DNA of 64,000 bases from assembly GCA_008692225.1 (NCBI GenBank), contig VICG01000014.1, positions 1,341,001-1,405,000 on the forward strand. The letters run 5' to 3'. This document shows, piece after piece, positions 1 to 12,197 of the stretch. Below the pieces are notes generated by a model. The model was not told the DNA's origin. It saw only the letters and a program-made list of their open reading frames with translations, and did not search any database. The stretch's first letter is position 1; each line of letters opens with the position of its first letter. A program made the translations under genes and the position numbers. Origin of the DNA: Monilinia fructicola (lineage: Eukaryota; Ascomycota; Leotiomycetes; Helotiales; Sclerotiniaceae).

Positions 1-1300
1 TTATGGTATTAAGGATGTTCAAGAGGCTTTGGCTGCAGAAGAACCTTCGGCCATCAAAGATGCATATCTTATTGTTCGAGAAAACAAGTTGATGCAGGCA
101 AATCGTAAGTTTCGTATCATATAAAGCATCATCATCGTGGTTTGGAACTAACACATGAACAGCAAATCTCACTGATGACAAAAACCAACTACTCTTCCAG
201 ATCCCTTCGCCTCCATACTATGACTCGGCAATTCCATCAATGCCTGATTCACCTTCGCCTATTATCAAGGAGCGGCCTGGCAATATTCAACCAGTACTTG
301 TACCACTTCAACCTCGACCGAGTCCTCTTCTTGATGCTGTATCTCCGAGATCCACTAGCTCTGTTGGTACCGACCGATCATTTGTTCGACCATATGTTAG
401 CAAAATCGGAATATTGCCAAGCAGTATTCCACAGTATCATAAAGAATTCATGGAAACACATAAATCCGGTCATCAGGAGAGTACCTTATCAACATCTCAT
501 TCAGAAACCATTGAACCATCACCTCAGACCGAGGCAGAAAAGGCGGAGACAGTTCGCCGATTGAATCCACATTCGAGAACTTTGGCTAAGCTTGATGAGG
601 GCATGAAACCAGCGAGTATGACACCAATAGTGAAAAAGGCAAAGCCTACGAAGTGGCAATTCGGAATTCGATCTCGAAATCAACCTCTTGAAGCAATTGG
701 GTGCATTTATAGAGCTCTCCAGAAGCTTGGTGCTGAATGGTTGGTGGGTGATGAATGGACGCCTGGTCATGGTGAGAACAATGGGAATAATCGCAAAGAT
801 GATAACGACAATGATGATCCAAACGGAAGTGGTGCATCTTTGCATCGCGAAACTTCTATAAATGACTCCTCATCAAAGAAGAATAGGTTCAGCGGAGTTG
901 ATAAGAAAGGCAACTATAAGTTACCGGAAGATCCATGGGTTTTACATGTCCGCTGGAAGAAAACTGGTAAGTAACTCTTTCGTCATATGAGAATTTCTTT
1001 TAACCTTCAATAGATATTCGACGCCACTCTATAGCCTCCCTAAACAGTTCAACCTCCAGTCCTGCACATCCTTCCTCATTTCCAAAGGATGAAGAATCTG
1101 AAGCCACTGATAGTGGTGTTATTATGCATCTTGACATCCAACTCTACGAAATGGAAGCAGGCGTCTATCTTGTAGATTTCAAATGCGCAGGTTATGAGAC
1201 TGCAAATGGGATGATGTGCGAAGAAAAAGATGTCACTAGCCCTTTTCCATTCTTGGATTTGGCTAGTAAATTGATTATTCAATTGGCGGAAGCTGATTAA
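1..1300 (+). CDS. SNF1: SNF1/AMPK catalytic subunit, C-terminal part (5' end outside window)
   Basis: This is the C-terminal part of the AMP-activated/Snf1 serine-threonine kinase, which controls glucose derepression and energy stress responses. The kinase domain lies upstream of the window. Exons are <1..104, 163..966 and 1014..1300; the reading frame begins at base 2 and about 397 residues are visible. Both introns (58 and 47 nt) are GTAAG...AG. Seen: a Pro/Ser-rich linker, then a block beginning WQFGIRSRNQPLEAIGCIYRAL, which is the alpha-subunit C-terminal domain that contacts the beta and gamma subunits. An Asn/Asp-rich insertion follows, and the usual closing strand-helix segment ends in IIQLAEAD. 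No frame breaks are seen. Identification rests on strong resemblance of the C-terminal domain to fungal Snf1 proteins. Confidence 0.93.
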
Positions 1301-3165
1301 TTGGTTGATTTAACTTTATCTGATGAAGTGAAAGATGCCATGATATGATACGAGCTATGAAAACTACGAAAACTTCTATTCTATGATTATCTTTGGGACT
1401 CGGGATAGGGATAGGGAGGGAATGTGAATGGTTGGGTTTGGATTGGAGGGTATGAATGGATGGATTTACATAGCAGCAAAGGGAATAATTTATACCTTGC
1501 TACTATGTCACTGTTGGCTTGTGCTCGAATATTCAAAGGATTAAGGGCGATCTATATGCATGGAATGCATGGATGGATGGATGGACGGACGGACGGACGG
1601 CGTCTTACGCGTGTTAAGGATCTTTTGTTATTTGCTACGAGGTATGCGCTATTTACAACTACTTCTCTCTTGTTAGTGAAGGAAGATACGGGGAGGAGTG
1701 TTTGACTCGCTTGCTCGATTCGACCGGGATGCATGTCGCGGAAATCCCTCTGGAGAACTGGCAAGCTGGCGAGCTGGAGAAAGGGGGAGAGGAAGAGAAT
1801 GAAAGCGAAAAGATCCGAAGAAAAATCGCAATGAGTGAATCGTGCCGTAGCTGGAGAAGATTTAGATATCCAATGTGCATATGAATCTAAATATCATCTT
1901 TACACTTGTTTGATGCAGGATGTTTCAAGGTTGGGGACGGAAGATGCAAGAACGTTATATTTATGATCTATACGTATGCATAACTGTGATCTTGATTCGG
2001 TCAGGTAAATGTTGCATAGGTAGGTAATGCGTTATTCGCAGGGAATCGAGTTAGTTAGTATTACTGCACTAACAACACCCGTAGACGTTTATTGTATACA
2101 TAGGTAGGAAGACGCATTAGATATCCATCCACTAGAATTCATAGCTAAGGGGGGATTGGGGGGGGGCGTGGGCGGGGGGCAAAGACACATCTTTACATTT
2201 TGATGAGTGGTTCTTGTATTGGTGGAATATTGCTTTGTTTTGTTTTTGTTTCTTTCTTTTTCTTTTCTTTTCTTTTCTTGGCGCTGGAGGGAAGGGGGTG
2301 GAGGGAGGGGGGGGGGGGAAGAAATATGTTGTGATAGTATTTATTAGGTATGTATGAATGTATATATATGTGTGTGTGTGTATATACATGTATATATGTA
2401 CCTATGTATAATTTGTTATATATTAAAGGGAAGGTAAGCGAGGAGGGAGGTGTGGGGGGCTACCTAGGGGTTATCGGTGATGTGGGGGGTGAATATGATG
2501 AAATGCTACAACGGGTGTTGGTTTGTTTTCTATGTTTATATTTGCTGTATATTCATCGTTGTAGAGTTATCTGTTGACGACAAATTATTGATAATTTTAT
2601 AGAGTTTTGGGTGCGGTTGATGGGGGTTCAGAGAGGTTGGTTGGTTGGTTGTACTGTGGGTTAGAGCTTTGAGCACAGTTTTGCGTGGGCTGTTGTGTGT
2701 TGTGTGTTGTGTGGTTGAGAGGGCAATATATGTATGTATATACATGTGTCTGCATCTTACAAGGGTTGGAAGTTAAAGAGATGAGATGCCTTGGAAAGGG
2801 TTGTGTCAGATTCATCAAAGGATCATGGAAGTAGATGACAGCTATGCATTCTGGATGTGAAAAGAGCTTTATAAATGCAATCATAATGGTACAAATCCTC
2901 CCAACTCCTGTATTTTCCCGCGGAACTGCGCTGTTTAACAATTTGCATTGCCATCAATACTCGATAACGCGATTCTGAATCCTGATCCATCGGATGCATC
3001 AATCTTATCCATGTTTTCGTTGCGCGGCCGTGGGGGGCACAAAATGGAATGTTCGCATGGCGAATATCATCAAAATGTATGTGCCCGTATTTCAGTCCCC
3101 AACGCCAAAGTCCATATCATCTCCCGTTCTCAACCCTCTCTCAAGTACCTTGAACCATTATCCCA
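1301..3165. other. Intergenic, convergent 3' ends of SNF1 and U1-C genes; low-complexity
   Basis: No gene is supported here. It contains a GGAT/GGAC tetranucleotide run (about 1569-1600), G-runs near 2150-2180 and 2280-2320, a TTTTC-rich tract (about 2230-2280) and a TG/TA dinucleotide stretch (about 2355-2400). All open frames are short and repetitive. Confidence 0.7.
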
Positions 3166-3939
3166 CTATCTCCTCTCATCATTTCCTCTCGGCGGCGCAG
3201 GCATGCCCGGAAATTGTACGCCTGATGGCGGTGGTATAGCTCCAAATCCGCCAGGTGGAGGAATTGGGAATTGGAAATTGGGCGGCAAGCCACCTGGAGG
3301 AGGAAACGGCATTCCAGCTGGCATGCCTGGGAATCCTGGCATCCCTGGCATGGGTGGCGCACCGGGCTGTCCAGGCAATGGGGGCATGGGGAAGCCTCTT
3401 CCACCTGGTGGAGGAAACGGCATACCGCCTGGACCAGAAGATGGAGGGAAGGGTGGTGGGACGCCTCCGGGGAAATTGGCTGGGGGGAAGGGGGGGAATG
3501 GGGTTGCGGCTGCGGGATTGTGGAGCATGGGGTTGGAAGAAGATTGACCTTCGGCGGCATAGGAAGATGTGATGGAATCAATTACTGATTGGGCTTTTTC
3601 GTGGCCGATTTCTGGGGTTGGGGGTGATGGGTTAGTAAACAAAATGCATTCTGATCATGGGTGGCAGAGGTTGGAACATACGTTGATAGTAATCGACAAC
3701 ATTGCGCAGATGGTTACGTCCACTGTTATGAGCTTTGCGCACACTCATAGAGTCATGAGTGAGGTAGACATCGCAGTAATCACCTTTGAAGATGTGTTAG
3801 CAAGCTCATCGCGAAACTGGAGATGAAGCTCAACGATCGCAACTTGCGCGGCACGTTGATTTGCACTCACAGAAAACTGCAAGAATGGTTAGCATATATA
3901 CTAGAATTGCGGCTGATTTTAAAACTTACATTTTGGCAT
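3166..3939 (-). CDS. YHC1: U1 snRNP protein C (U1-C), with a 6-nt microexon
   Basis: U1-C is a U1 snRNP subunit that stabilises pairing of U1 RNA with the 5' splice site. Proposed exons on the minus strand are 3930..3939 (10 nt), 3871..3876 (6 nt), 3682..3783 and 3166..3611, giving 187 residues. The N-terminus reads [17 protein letters not shown] and carries the U1-type C2H2 zinc finger (Cys6, Cys9, His24, His30). The 6-nt exon is flanked by TTGCAG and GTGAGT and supplies the bases completing Phe4-Phe5; without it the frame stays open but both residues are lost. A branch-like CTAAC precedes each of the first two acceptors. The C-terminal half is Pro/Gly/Met-rich, as is usual for U1-C. The start lies 261 bp from that of the divergent ERV25. 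The exact C-terminal end is less certain. Confidence 0.93.
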
Positions 3940-4200
3940 TTTGATAATATTAAAATGTCAAATTATCGATATTGTCATCGAAAATGAATCTCAGAAGATC
4001 TCCAAACCCAGACCTAGAAGTTTAAACTTCAATGACACGTGACCATAAGCTCGTTCATCCCTGTAACGGTATCACAAACCTTACACGTCGTCTAAATCTT
4101 GGGGCTGCCGCGATCTGGTCCTTGAGTTTCTAGAGCTACGTTTACGAATATCCTGCGAAGCTCCTTGTTGTCCAAACAATCAATTCGATTCCTGAACATC

Positions 4201-5027
4201 ATGGCATACACAAGGTCGTTTCTGCAAACGCTTTGCAGCTTCTTTTTAATATTAGCAGTTGCGGAAGCACTGAAATTCGATATCGACGCTTATCACAAAG
4301 GGGACAAGAAGTCAGAGAGATGTATTAGGAATTTTGTGGCGAAGGATACTTTAGTGGTGGTTACGGCTACGATCGATGGGTCAAAAGGTGATGGTATGCA
4401 AGTCGATATGCATGTATGTTTCTCTGGAATTACTACATAGAAGTTTAGGGGCATGCTGAGACGAAGAATAGATTAAAGATGCTGTTGGAAATGAGTATGG
4501 AAAACCAAAAGATATTGTAGGCGAGAAGAGAATGGCATTCACATCTCACGCCGATGCGTCATTTGATGTGTGCTTCTACAACTACTTTACAGCCTGTTTG
4601 TTGTCCCTCCCTTGATCTTCCTTCCAGTCAGTACTGACTCTCACTTAGCAAACCGAATTAACAACCCCCGTCGTCATGTTGAACTCGATATCGATATTGG
4701 TGCCGATGCCAAAGACTGGTCCGCTGTTCAAGCTACTGAGAAACTTAAGCCAGTTGAGACCGAATTAAGGCGCATTGAGGAAATGGTCGCGGAAATCGTT
4801 TCGGAAATGGATTACCTCAGACAGAGGGAACAGAAATTGAGAGATACAAATGAGAGCACGAACAACAGAGTTAAATGGTTTGCATTTGGAACTATGGGAA
4901 TGTTGGTCTCACTGGGAGCTTGGCAGGTGGTCTATTTGAGGGCGTACTTCAGGTATGGTTTTGACATTACCAAAAAGAGGACAGTAGATGCTAACATTTG
5001 GGCAACAGATCAAAGCATCTTATCTAG
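4201..5027 (+). CDS. ERV25: p24 family cargo receptor Erv25
   Basis: This is an emp24/gp25L/p24 transmembrane protein of COPII/COPI vesicles, acting in ER-Golgi cargo selection. Exons are 4201..4413, 4472..4595, 4649..4952 and 5009..5027; three short introns, product 219 residues. Seen in order: an N-terminal hydrophobic signal peptide (about residues 5-24), a GOLD domain with a Cys pair (ERCIRNF and FDVCFYN), a membrane-proximal coiled coil ([20 protein letters not shown]), a transmembrane helix following RVKWFAFG, and a short cytosolic tail ending RSKHLI. The last exon is only 19 nt and encodes the tail, so the conserved sorting signal depends on the final splice. The start was chosen for the signal peptide. 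Confidence 0.95.
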
Positions 5028-7265
5028 ATATAAGTACGATGATTGGTACGAGGATAACGGCTTACGGAGAGCGTTTTTACAGCGAATAAGACCCCTGTTT
5101 TACTAGAGTGTGGAGATATTTGTATAATGGAATACGATGATATAAAAGCCAACTGCAATTTCAGTCTGAAGAAGCTGTCCTTGATTTCTCACATTCCCAT
5201 CGCATCATCCTGTTTTCGTTCTTAGGAGAGAAGACTCGGAAGTTTGAGCCATCATCTCATATATTTTGAAAACTCAACTAACTTCTACTTTTCAAGGGAC
5301 ATTTCTGCCAATAACAGGAAATCTGAAAGATGGTCTTCTGAAACCAACAAGATAATCAATCAACAGAAGTTCCTTTTGAATGTAGATATATTCTGATCGC
5401 TACTTTCAGCAGGCGATAAACATTTGAGCATGGAGCAAGAAAGATGGAGGGAACCAGGGGTGGGCTACGGTGATCCTATTTTCTGCTTGGAAGCATAGTT
5501 TTATCATCCTAATGCCCAATGGGATTCACCCTGCTATCCCTGAAACGCTCATCTTCCCTTTATACTTCCTCAATTACAGTTCATATATATTTGTCTCCCT
5601 CGGTCATCATAGTGTCATTGCTGTGTATGTTCGGATTTTCGTCTTTTAAGAGATAAGCCTGCAACTTCTTTTGCAGTACGAGGCACCATAAATAGAACCA
5701 AAAGAGTTCTGGGGAGTTAGGCTCCCTATTGCAAGTCTTTACATTATAGTTGAAGCAAAAAATTTCGCTTTACAAGTGTACATTGAAATCGTGGGATGTG
5801 TTTTAAGAAGAAAATCGGCCATACAACAGGGGGTGTATGGACTCATGAAATACTTCCCACCTTGCAAAAGGCATAATTGATCTAATCTCCAATTGATTCT
5901 TTCCAAAACTTACAATCTCAGTGTTTGGTCGTGGTGAACTATCATATAGAATCTAAGAGCTTACCACAGAGTATTCCAATATTGTAGCTACGCTCAATTT
6001 CGATTCGATTCATGTGTCCGCACGCTTCCTGTTGATATTAGTTGCATTATCATTTGATGGATTCTGAAGGGTCATGCCAGAGTAGTGCTTGGAATGGGTG
6101 CTAGGAGGTGGGGAGCTTGGATGGAGGACGTTGTGTGACGCTCCTCCTTCAACTGATCGATGCATATCCAATCAATCGTTACGAGATGTTTTGGCTTGCA
6201 AATGGAACAGCATAATTTGAATGGAGTCTCGGTCATGTTTCATGCCTGTACCACATGTGTATATACTACGTGTGTATAGACAGACCTGCAAAGAGAGAGT
6301 ATATCCTCACGTTCCCTGGCTTGTCGTTAGTTCTTTGTGTAAAACACACAACTCTCCGAACTTCAAAATAGTCCCAACGCGATGAAACCATGGTAGATGT
6401 AGAAAAGATACTCGGAGAGACGGGGTGGTGGGGTTGCTGCGTTTGCTTTGTTAGTTTACCAGTTCACTGCAAAACAACCCAGACTAACCACCCATCTTGA
6501 GAGTCACGGAACCAAGATAATGAAGCCAAGTAACATTTAAGTGAATCAAAAATGATGCAAGTGCAAGCACGAAGCATACAGCGTGTAAAATTTGCCATTA
6601 GATCAGCACCAATTGCATTTCCGAGAGCAGCAGTGCGGCAAGACTTTTGCACAAAACTGCTCAAGTGGAACCATAATTATTTCATAAAGAAATCTTGATT
6701 AGCCGGCCATTTTATCACGAGGCACATTTGTTATGGTTGCAAACTGACATTGCCATTAAGAACACCAAGAACATTTTTGTAAATAGTACACCTTCTGCCC
6801 AAAACAACCAAGTGTAACCCTAACCATTCCACAAATAAGCCATCATTGGCTGGCCTCCATATCGTAAAGTCCATTCAATGTCGCTGTAGATATACCGATG
6901 GTTTTTACCGCAAATTGACTTGCAGGGTTCGATTCCACAGGTAGGTAGCTTGTACCAGAATATTGGCACAACGATCATCTATCATAAAAAGCAAATTCTT
7001 GTACTTTTCGTTGAAATCCCTCATGTCACCGTCGTCCGCGTCGTCAATTATGCAGTGTACACAAGAAGTCGTGGAGGTAGGTTCTAATGCAATTGGAATT
7101 ATATGCACGTTGCCGCAAAGTATTGGAAGCTTAAAGATTGGGTCATTTGTTTGAACTGTTGGGGATCGTCTATAAGAATAACGAAACTTCCTCAAGCTAT
7201 GGGTCTCTATCTCTTCAGAAAAACTTATTCGATTACTTTGCTGAGATATTGTTAAGCATTTCAAC
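5028..7265. other. Intergenic, no gene recognised
   Basis: The first part holds the ERV25 3' region. The remaining 2 kb shows only short open frames on either strand with no recognisable domain, and no notable repeat. It probably includes the promoter of the crystallin-like gene at 7266. Confidence 0.6.
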
Positions 7266-8554
7266 ATGGCGACAAGCAAAACTCCTGCTCAAATAGTGCA
7301 GCTCCTCACCAAACTGCCTGCATATGGCGTTCCCTACCAGGTTCCAAGTGGTACAATGGCAATGTTCCAGGATCCCAACTACACAGGTTCGAGATCCGAT
7401 GTCCGCATTGCTGAATATATGCCCAATAAGCGGCATGTTGTCCCAGACTCCCAGTATGATAGGACCAGCAATATATTATGGAACCTGCCAATCGGTACGG
7501 TGATTACTCTGATCGGTTGCTGGGCACCAGGAGAGGAAGGGAAGAAAATAGTTGATCTCAGCTATGGTAACACCTGTCTTGATCTTGTCGGTACAGGGAC
7601 AACGAAAGGATGTGAATTGTGGACCAGTGGTATCACCGATGATGTATCCTTTTTTATGTGGCGAAACGTCGATCTAACATAGGTGCCGTCGAGCTCTTTG
7701 CTGATGGCGGCTACACTGGCAGACGTACGACGATTTTCCTTAGCGAATGGGAATCCGGAAAGGTCCAATCATTTAGAAATTGGGGAATGAACAACACTTG
7801 CTCCTCCCTCCGCTGGCATACACTAGGGGATCGACAGACTGTTACGCTGTACGATGGCGAGGACGGTAATGGTACGTCGTACTCCAATATTAAGGGGTGG
7901 GGCAGCATCAAGGAAGTTCCATACATGTGGGAAGTCCGATTCAACGATTGCATCAGTTCATTTCGATGGGATAGAATTGTCCCCAAGAAAGAAATCATCG
8001 CCCCATTCAACATCATGGCGAACGGTGCCTCCAGTTCGTCTGGTCTTACCGCGGTTTCTGAGGGTGTCAACAGGAGTAGCCACGTACAGCCGGTAGTCAT
8101 AGAACTCAAAAATTCGGATTCACAAACAATCACCGTGGAAACTTCGGATCAACATGTGGCAGGCATTTCTTCAACATTCTCTCAAACTTTTGCCGCAGGT
8201 GCAGAGGGAATTGCAACATCTTCAACTCAATGGTCGGTATCACTCAACTATTCCTATACGCGCACCGATACTTCAACAAGAAGCGAAACCAAGACCGTTG
8301 AATTGAATGTCTCGCAAACTTTCAACGCTCCCCCGCATTCAAGATACAAGGGCACTCTGCTGGTAACGATAGGCAAGATTCCCCCTACCGAGTACGTAAC
8401 GACAGCTCAGCGCTGGTATGAGGAGCCAGTTGCCGGTTCACAGATGGATGCCTCGAACAATAATTGGTACAAGAGGACAGAGGAAGTTCGACTCAACCTT
8501 TCGGGTAGTTTAGCCTCCAGGACTTTCGTGGATATGGAATCGACGCCACTCTAA
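7266..8554 (+). CDS. Beta/gamma-crystallin-like repeats fused to an aerolysin-like region
   Basis: Two exons (7266..7629 and 7683..8554; 53-nt intron with CTAAC branch and ACATAG acceptor) encode 411 residues. Residues about 24-220 contain repeated Greek-key-like stretches near 30-50, 122-145 and 173-195, with the aromatic/Gly spacing of beta/gamma-crystallin motifs (MAMFQDPNYTG, VELFADGGYTG, VTLYDGEDGNG). Residues about 250-411 are Ser/Thr-rich alternating beta strands with a long amphipathic stretch (about 282-335), resembling the transmembrane-hairpin region of aerolysin-type pore-forming proteins. No signal peptide or membrane helix is visible, so export would be unconventional or the protein acts inside the cell. 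The architecture recalls beta/gamma-crystallin-fused aerolysin-like proteins known from animals, but whether this one forms pores is unknown. The gene is intact, with a clean start and stop. Confidence 0.72.
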
Positions 8555-9566
8555 AGCTACTTGGACCTCATACTCCCTTACTGGCTTTCATGATTGGGGG
8601 CCGTGCGATTAGCTTTCTGGTATTGCAATTTCTTGGTTCTATGGTCTTCAAATTTTGCTTGTTGATGGAAATGCCGGTCACGCGAAATTACTTTAGAACA
8701 CCTTCATTCGTGTGTTCAATTGCTATTAACTTCATAGTTCATGAAATCAAGTTGTCTACAACGAGGAGAATAGCCTGTGACTGTAGCATAAATCTCCCTC
8801 CACCGTGTTTAGAGCAAAGTGTATTGTCTATTGCGAGAAACAGACTACCATGCCACGCTCCATGCTCGCTTCAAAAGTTGTTAGTAGCCAACCGACTTCG
8901 CCGCTCTCTGTGGGTAATATGAAAGTATCGAGCCTGCAAATTCACGAGAATAGAGGTCAAATATATACAAGTAGTGCTCTTGGAATTATCCATGCAATTA
9001 CTGATATTCCCTGCATCGACAGCGTCTCACTTTCCGCTCACTCATGTCTCTATTTCCCATGTGGCACCTGATGCAATACCAATCGCACACCTATAATCCA
9101 ACAATAGCCACCGAGCCCTTCTTGTGCTAACATGTATAACTCCGTGCGCCAATATAACAAGACTACATACCATATGCCTTCGTTGGTGGCAATTAAACTT
9201 TCGATCAAGTGACTTGCTCTCTCAGTCGCTAATTCCCCACTGCATGCTTTTGTCGCAGAGTAAATTTTTGTTTTTCGATCTTGAAATTCAACATCCTACA
9301 CCACTGTACTTTAGAAGTCTGTCATTTCCAAGTAATTGTCCTTCATAAACATCTACTTGTTTAGCTAGCGTCTCCACCATTCACTCACTATTGACCATTT
9401 ATTGCAGTTCATAGGGTAAAGAAGGTTGAAAAAAAAGCTGCGGTAGATTATATTCCCCTATGAAATCCCCCATCCACGCCCCAAACTTGAGCCCAGCGGC
9501 CCTCGCGAATCCTAAAACCCAAAACCCATGCATTCGCCGTGTAAGCCAAAAAGAGATCTATCGGTA
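8555..9566. other. Intergenic, no gene recognised
   Basis: Lies between the 3' end of the crystallin-like gene and the 3' end of the minus-strand gene at 9567. It holds only short open frames without recognisable domains. Confidence 0.6.
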
Positions 9567-10247
9567 TCAATTCCCACACCAGTGACCATTTACCCATCCC
9601 TTCGACGCCAAAAGTTCGACTATAAGTCCATGTATATGTTTGAAATGGGACATGGAGTCTTTCCTATGATCATTACAACATTGTTTAACATGGTGCATCT
9701 CGCGCTTTGTATCATGCAATTCTTTCTCAACTTTAAGGAGTCCAGAAAGTTCAATCTCCTCTGGTTTCTTTTCTAGCTTCAGTCGCGAGATCAATTCGAG
9801 CCAATTATCGATTTTCTCGAGCCCTGTATCGGCCATCTTGTCGAACGCTGCAAATTTGGTTTCCATTTGGTCGACAGACTGTCGAGACTTTTGTAACTGC
9901 TGCGTGAGGACTTGGAAGGACTCGGGAAGGGTGATATCGAGAGGAAATGGTGGAAGCGAGGGGAAGTGAGGGGGAGAGAAACCGACAGGAAGGTTGAGAA
10001 GCCCGGTCCTCCAGTCTTCGTTTTCATCTTCATTCACTTCCTTTAACTGAGCCGCTTCAAGGTCCTCATCGTTCTCGATAGAATCATCAACCGAGTCCAA
10101 CGAACTGCACTCCGATGACGAGTCATCGAAATAGCTCCCGTAGTTTTCCGGCAGCTTATTGTATGTTTGCTCTTGTACCGCATAATCTGAGCCATTACTG
10201 GTCTTTGGGGAAATAGTAACAAGAGATGAGTTGGTTTCATCGAACAT
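9567..10247 (-). CDS. Hypothetical protein, acidic N-terminus and C-terminal coiled coil
   Basis: An uninterrupted 226-codon frame from an ATG. I do not recognise a family. Seen in order: a Ser/Asp/Glu-rich acidic stretch (about residues 40-80), a short Pro-rich patch (about 85-105, FSPPHFPSLPPFPLDI), then a charged helical region (about 110-200) rich in Glu, Lys and Leu with coiled-coil spacing. There is no signal peptide or membrane segment. Codon use looks normal and no intron is needed. It could be a lineage-specific protein with a dimerising tail. That it is a real gene is inferred from the long frame and non-repetitive composition. Confidence 0.55.
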   Translation of the reverse strand: MFDETNSSLVTISPKTSNGSDYAVQEQTYNKLPENYGSYFDDSSSECSSLDSVDDSIENDEDLEAAQLKEVNEDENEDWRTGLLNLPVGFSPPHFPSLPPFPLDITLPESFQVLTQQLQKSRQSVDQMETKFAAFDKMADTGLEKIDNWLELISRLKLEKKPEEIELSGLLKVEKELHDTKREMHHVKQCCNDHRKDSMSHFKHIHGLIVELLASKGWVNGHWCGN

Positions 10248-11386
10248 CTTGCACTAGAATTCGATCAGAAGTGTGATTGAAATGCTGATTGTGTAAATTA
10301 AAGAGTGGTTTATTTGCAACATAGAATGAAGTGATTGATAGAAGATGGGAGGCAGAAACCAGGTGCGAAGTCACCCTCATTTAATACCACTTCCATGCTC
10401 TGCACAACTACTTAATGCAGGCAATTTACCAACAGGATAAATATGGAGCCCATTACTGAGAATACTACTGTGACATGGCAGGATAAGCTCACGATAGACG
10501 GAGGGTGCTTACACTATATAAGACTATTCCAAGTTACAGCTAGCTTTCCCAATTAGGCGCCCGTCCCTTAGGACTCGACAAAAAGAGTTGAGCAACCGTA
10601 ATTAGACATCTCCAGCTATGCATAGATGTTCCCTTCAAAGCGTTGCAAACATACAAATGCCCGCTTGAGTGCATCTCGTCACAACTCAATCCAAGCCCTC
10701 GGGTCGAGGACGGACACCAGTCAATACTATTCTCCGATAAATCCGTGATTTTTGATATTCCATCTCGATCAACAAAACAAAATCAACAAGACGACCCTTC
10801 TGATGTAAGTCTTTTCAACGGAACCCAACCTTGGCCAACACAATCCATGAGACACCCTTGCGGCTGACTTTCTACCCCCCGCCCCAGCAAGCCCATTAAC
10901 GGCGACCATCATCACACCCGTTTTTAAATAGTCTTCTTGATAATCCATAAACATCCAAAAGTCTGGCATGAACCATTCCATTGGGTCAATACATCAAGAA
11001 CAACATGAACTCCAGGGCGGAAAGAGCGGCTCTATCGGATATGACGGCTTTCTTGAGAGGATGACGGAATTGTCGGATAACATCCGCGGGTAGAGAGATA
11101 ACGTTTATGCACTTCTGTTTGTCGCATTGAAACATTTCCATAGAAGCTCATCCTTCATCGCCGCGATGAACGAAAAAAGACACTTAGTTTGGTTAAAACT
11201 GGACTCAGTTTCTGCCCCATGTTTTATCACGTGTACAGCACTGCACCCACCCTCGCTTACCCCACCACACAAAGACCCCGCTAAGCAACCACCAAAAAGT
11301 TTTGAGGAAAAGAAAACAGACAAAAAAGAATAGGAACTGGATGGACTCAAACCATCCTAATTATTTTCAATCCAAGAGTTCGCTCT
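10248..11386. other. Intergenic, no gene recognised
   Basis: Upstream region of the minus-strand gene ending at 10247. Only short open frames without domain character are present. Confidence 0.55.
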
Positions 11387-11485
11387 TGGCGGTGCTGGGA
11401 ATCGAACCCAGATTGAAACGGATCAGCGTAGATATCCTGAGAGGATGAACCACAACGTCACGTGCTACCATTACACCACACCACC
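11387..11485 (-). tRNA. tRNA-His (GTG anticodon) with a probable 28-nt intron
   Basis: On the minus strand a cloverleaf can be drawn. The acceptor strands GGTGGTG and CACCGCC pair (one G-T), with discriminator A. The D arm is GTGT-AATGGTA-GCAC and the T arm is CTGGG-TTCGATT-CCCAG. The anticodon loop reads TTGTGG followed, after the intron, by C, giving anticodon GTG (+ strand 11451-11453). The anticodon stem TGACG/CGTTT has one G-T and one T-T mismatch. The intron spans 11422..11449, in the usual position after base 37. The sequence around the anticodon (CGTTGTGG) matches eukaryotic tRNA-His. The weak anticodon stem lowers confidence slightly. Confidence 0.8.
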
Positions 11486-12197
11486 TATTGTATTTGTTGG
11501 GATAGGGAAAGATTTTTAAGAATATAAAGAAATACTACCCTGGCGGAGTCGGTTAATCGCTGCATGGGACAATCTTCGGGACCTGATTTATTCAATTGTC
11601 TAACAAAATATTTAAACTACTAATAATAAGGAAAGCGCAAGTCTTTTGAGGATCATTTGGAAATAGTTTCAATGACATCCAACAAAATTAATGAGTTTAT
11701 GATATACCACTTATTTTATCTTATTCAATTGGATGACGCACCGCCGTGAAGGCATAGGATATGCCACACAAGCCATCGAGCCACCGGAGCTTGAAGAATT
11801 CTGTAAAGGCAGTCGTGTGATGATTTTTGGGTGTGGGATTTAGAATTCGTTCTGTTTGCAAAATGCCACGAAGTGAGTGGTTCGTATATTGCTCTTGTAT
11901 TGCGAACGTTGAAGTTAGCTATTCTGGATTTGAGTGTGGGGGTCACAGTCAAAATTGACAAATTGGTGAACATGTGTTTGGCATGATTTTTAAATTCATA
12001 CTAATGTATCATTGATCATTTCCTTAGAATTCCGTCCGGTATTACGAACGCCATCAAAATAATTTACCATAAAATCCTTGGGTATACATATCAAAGAGCG
12101 AGCCGCCGAATTTTTTTGGGCCCTTACTCCTATATCACAGTTGAATGCCAACACCTGGTGTATATATGAGAAGTTGACCTCCTTCCTGCTTCACAGT
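11486..12197. other. Intergenic between tRNA-His and the sugar transporter 3' end
   Basis: AT-rich sequence with no supported coding frame. It probably contains the 5' flank of the tRNA and the transporter's 3' untranslated region. Confidence 0.55.
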
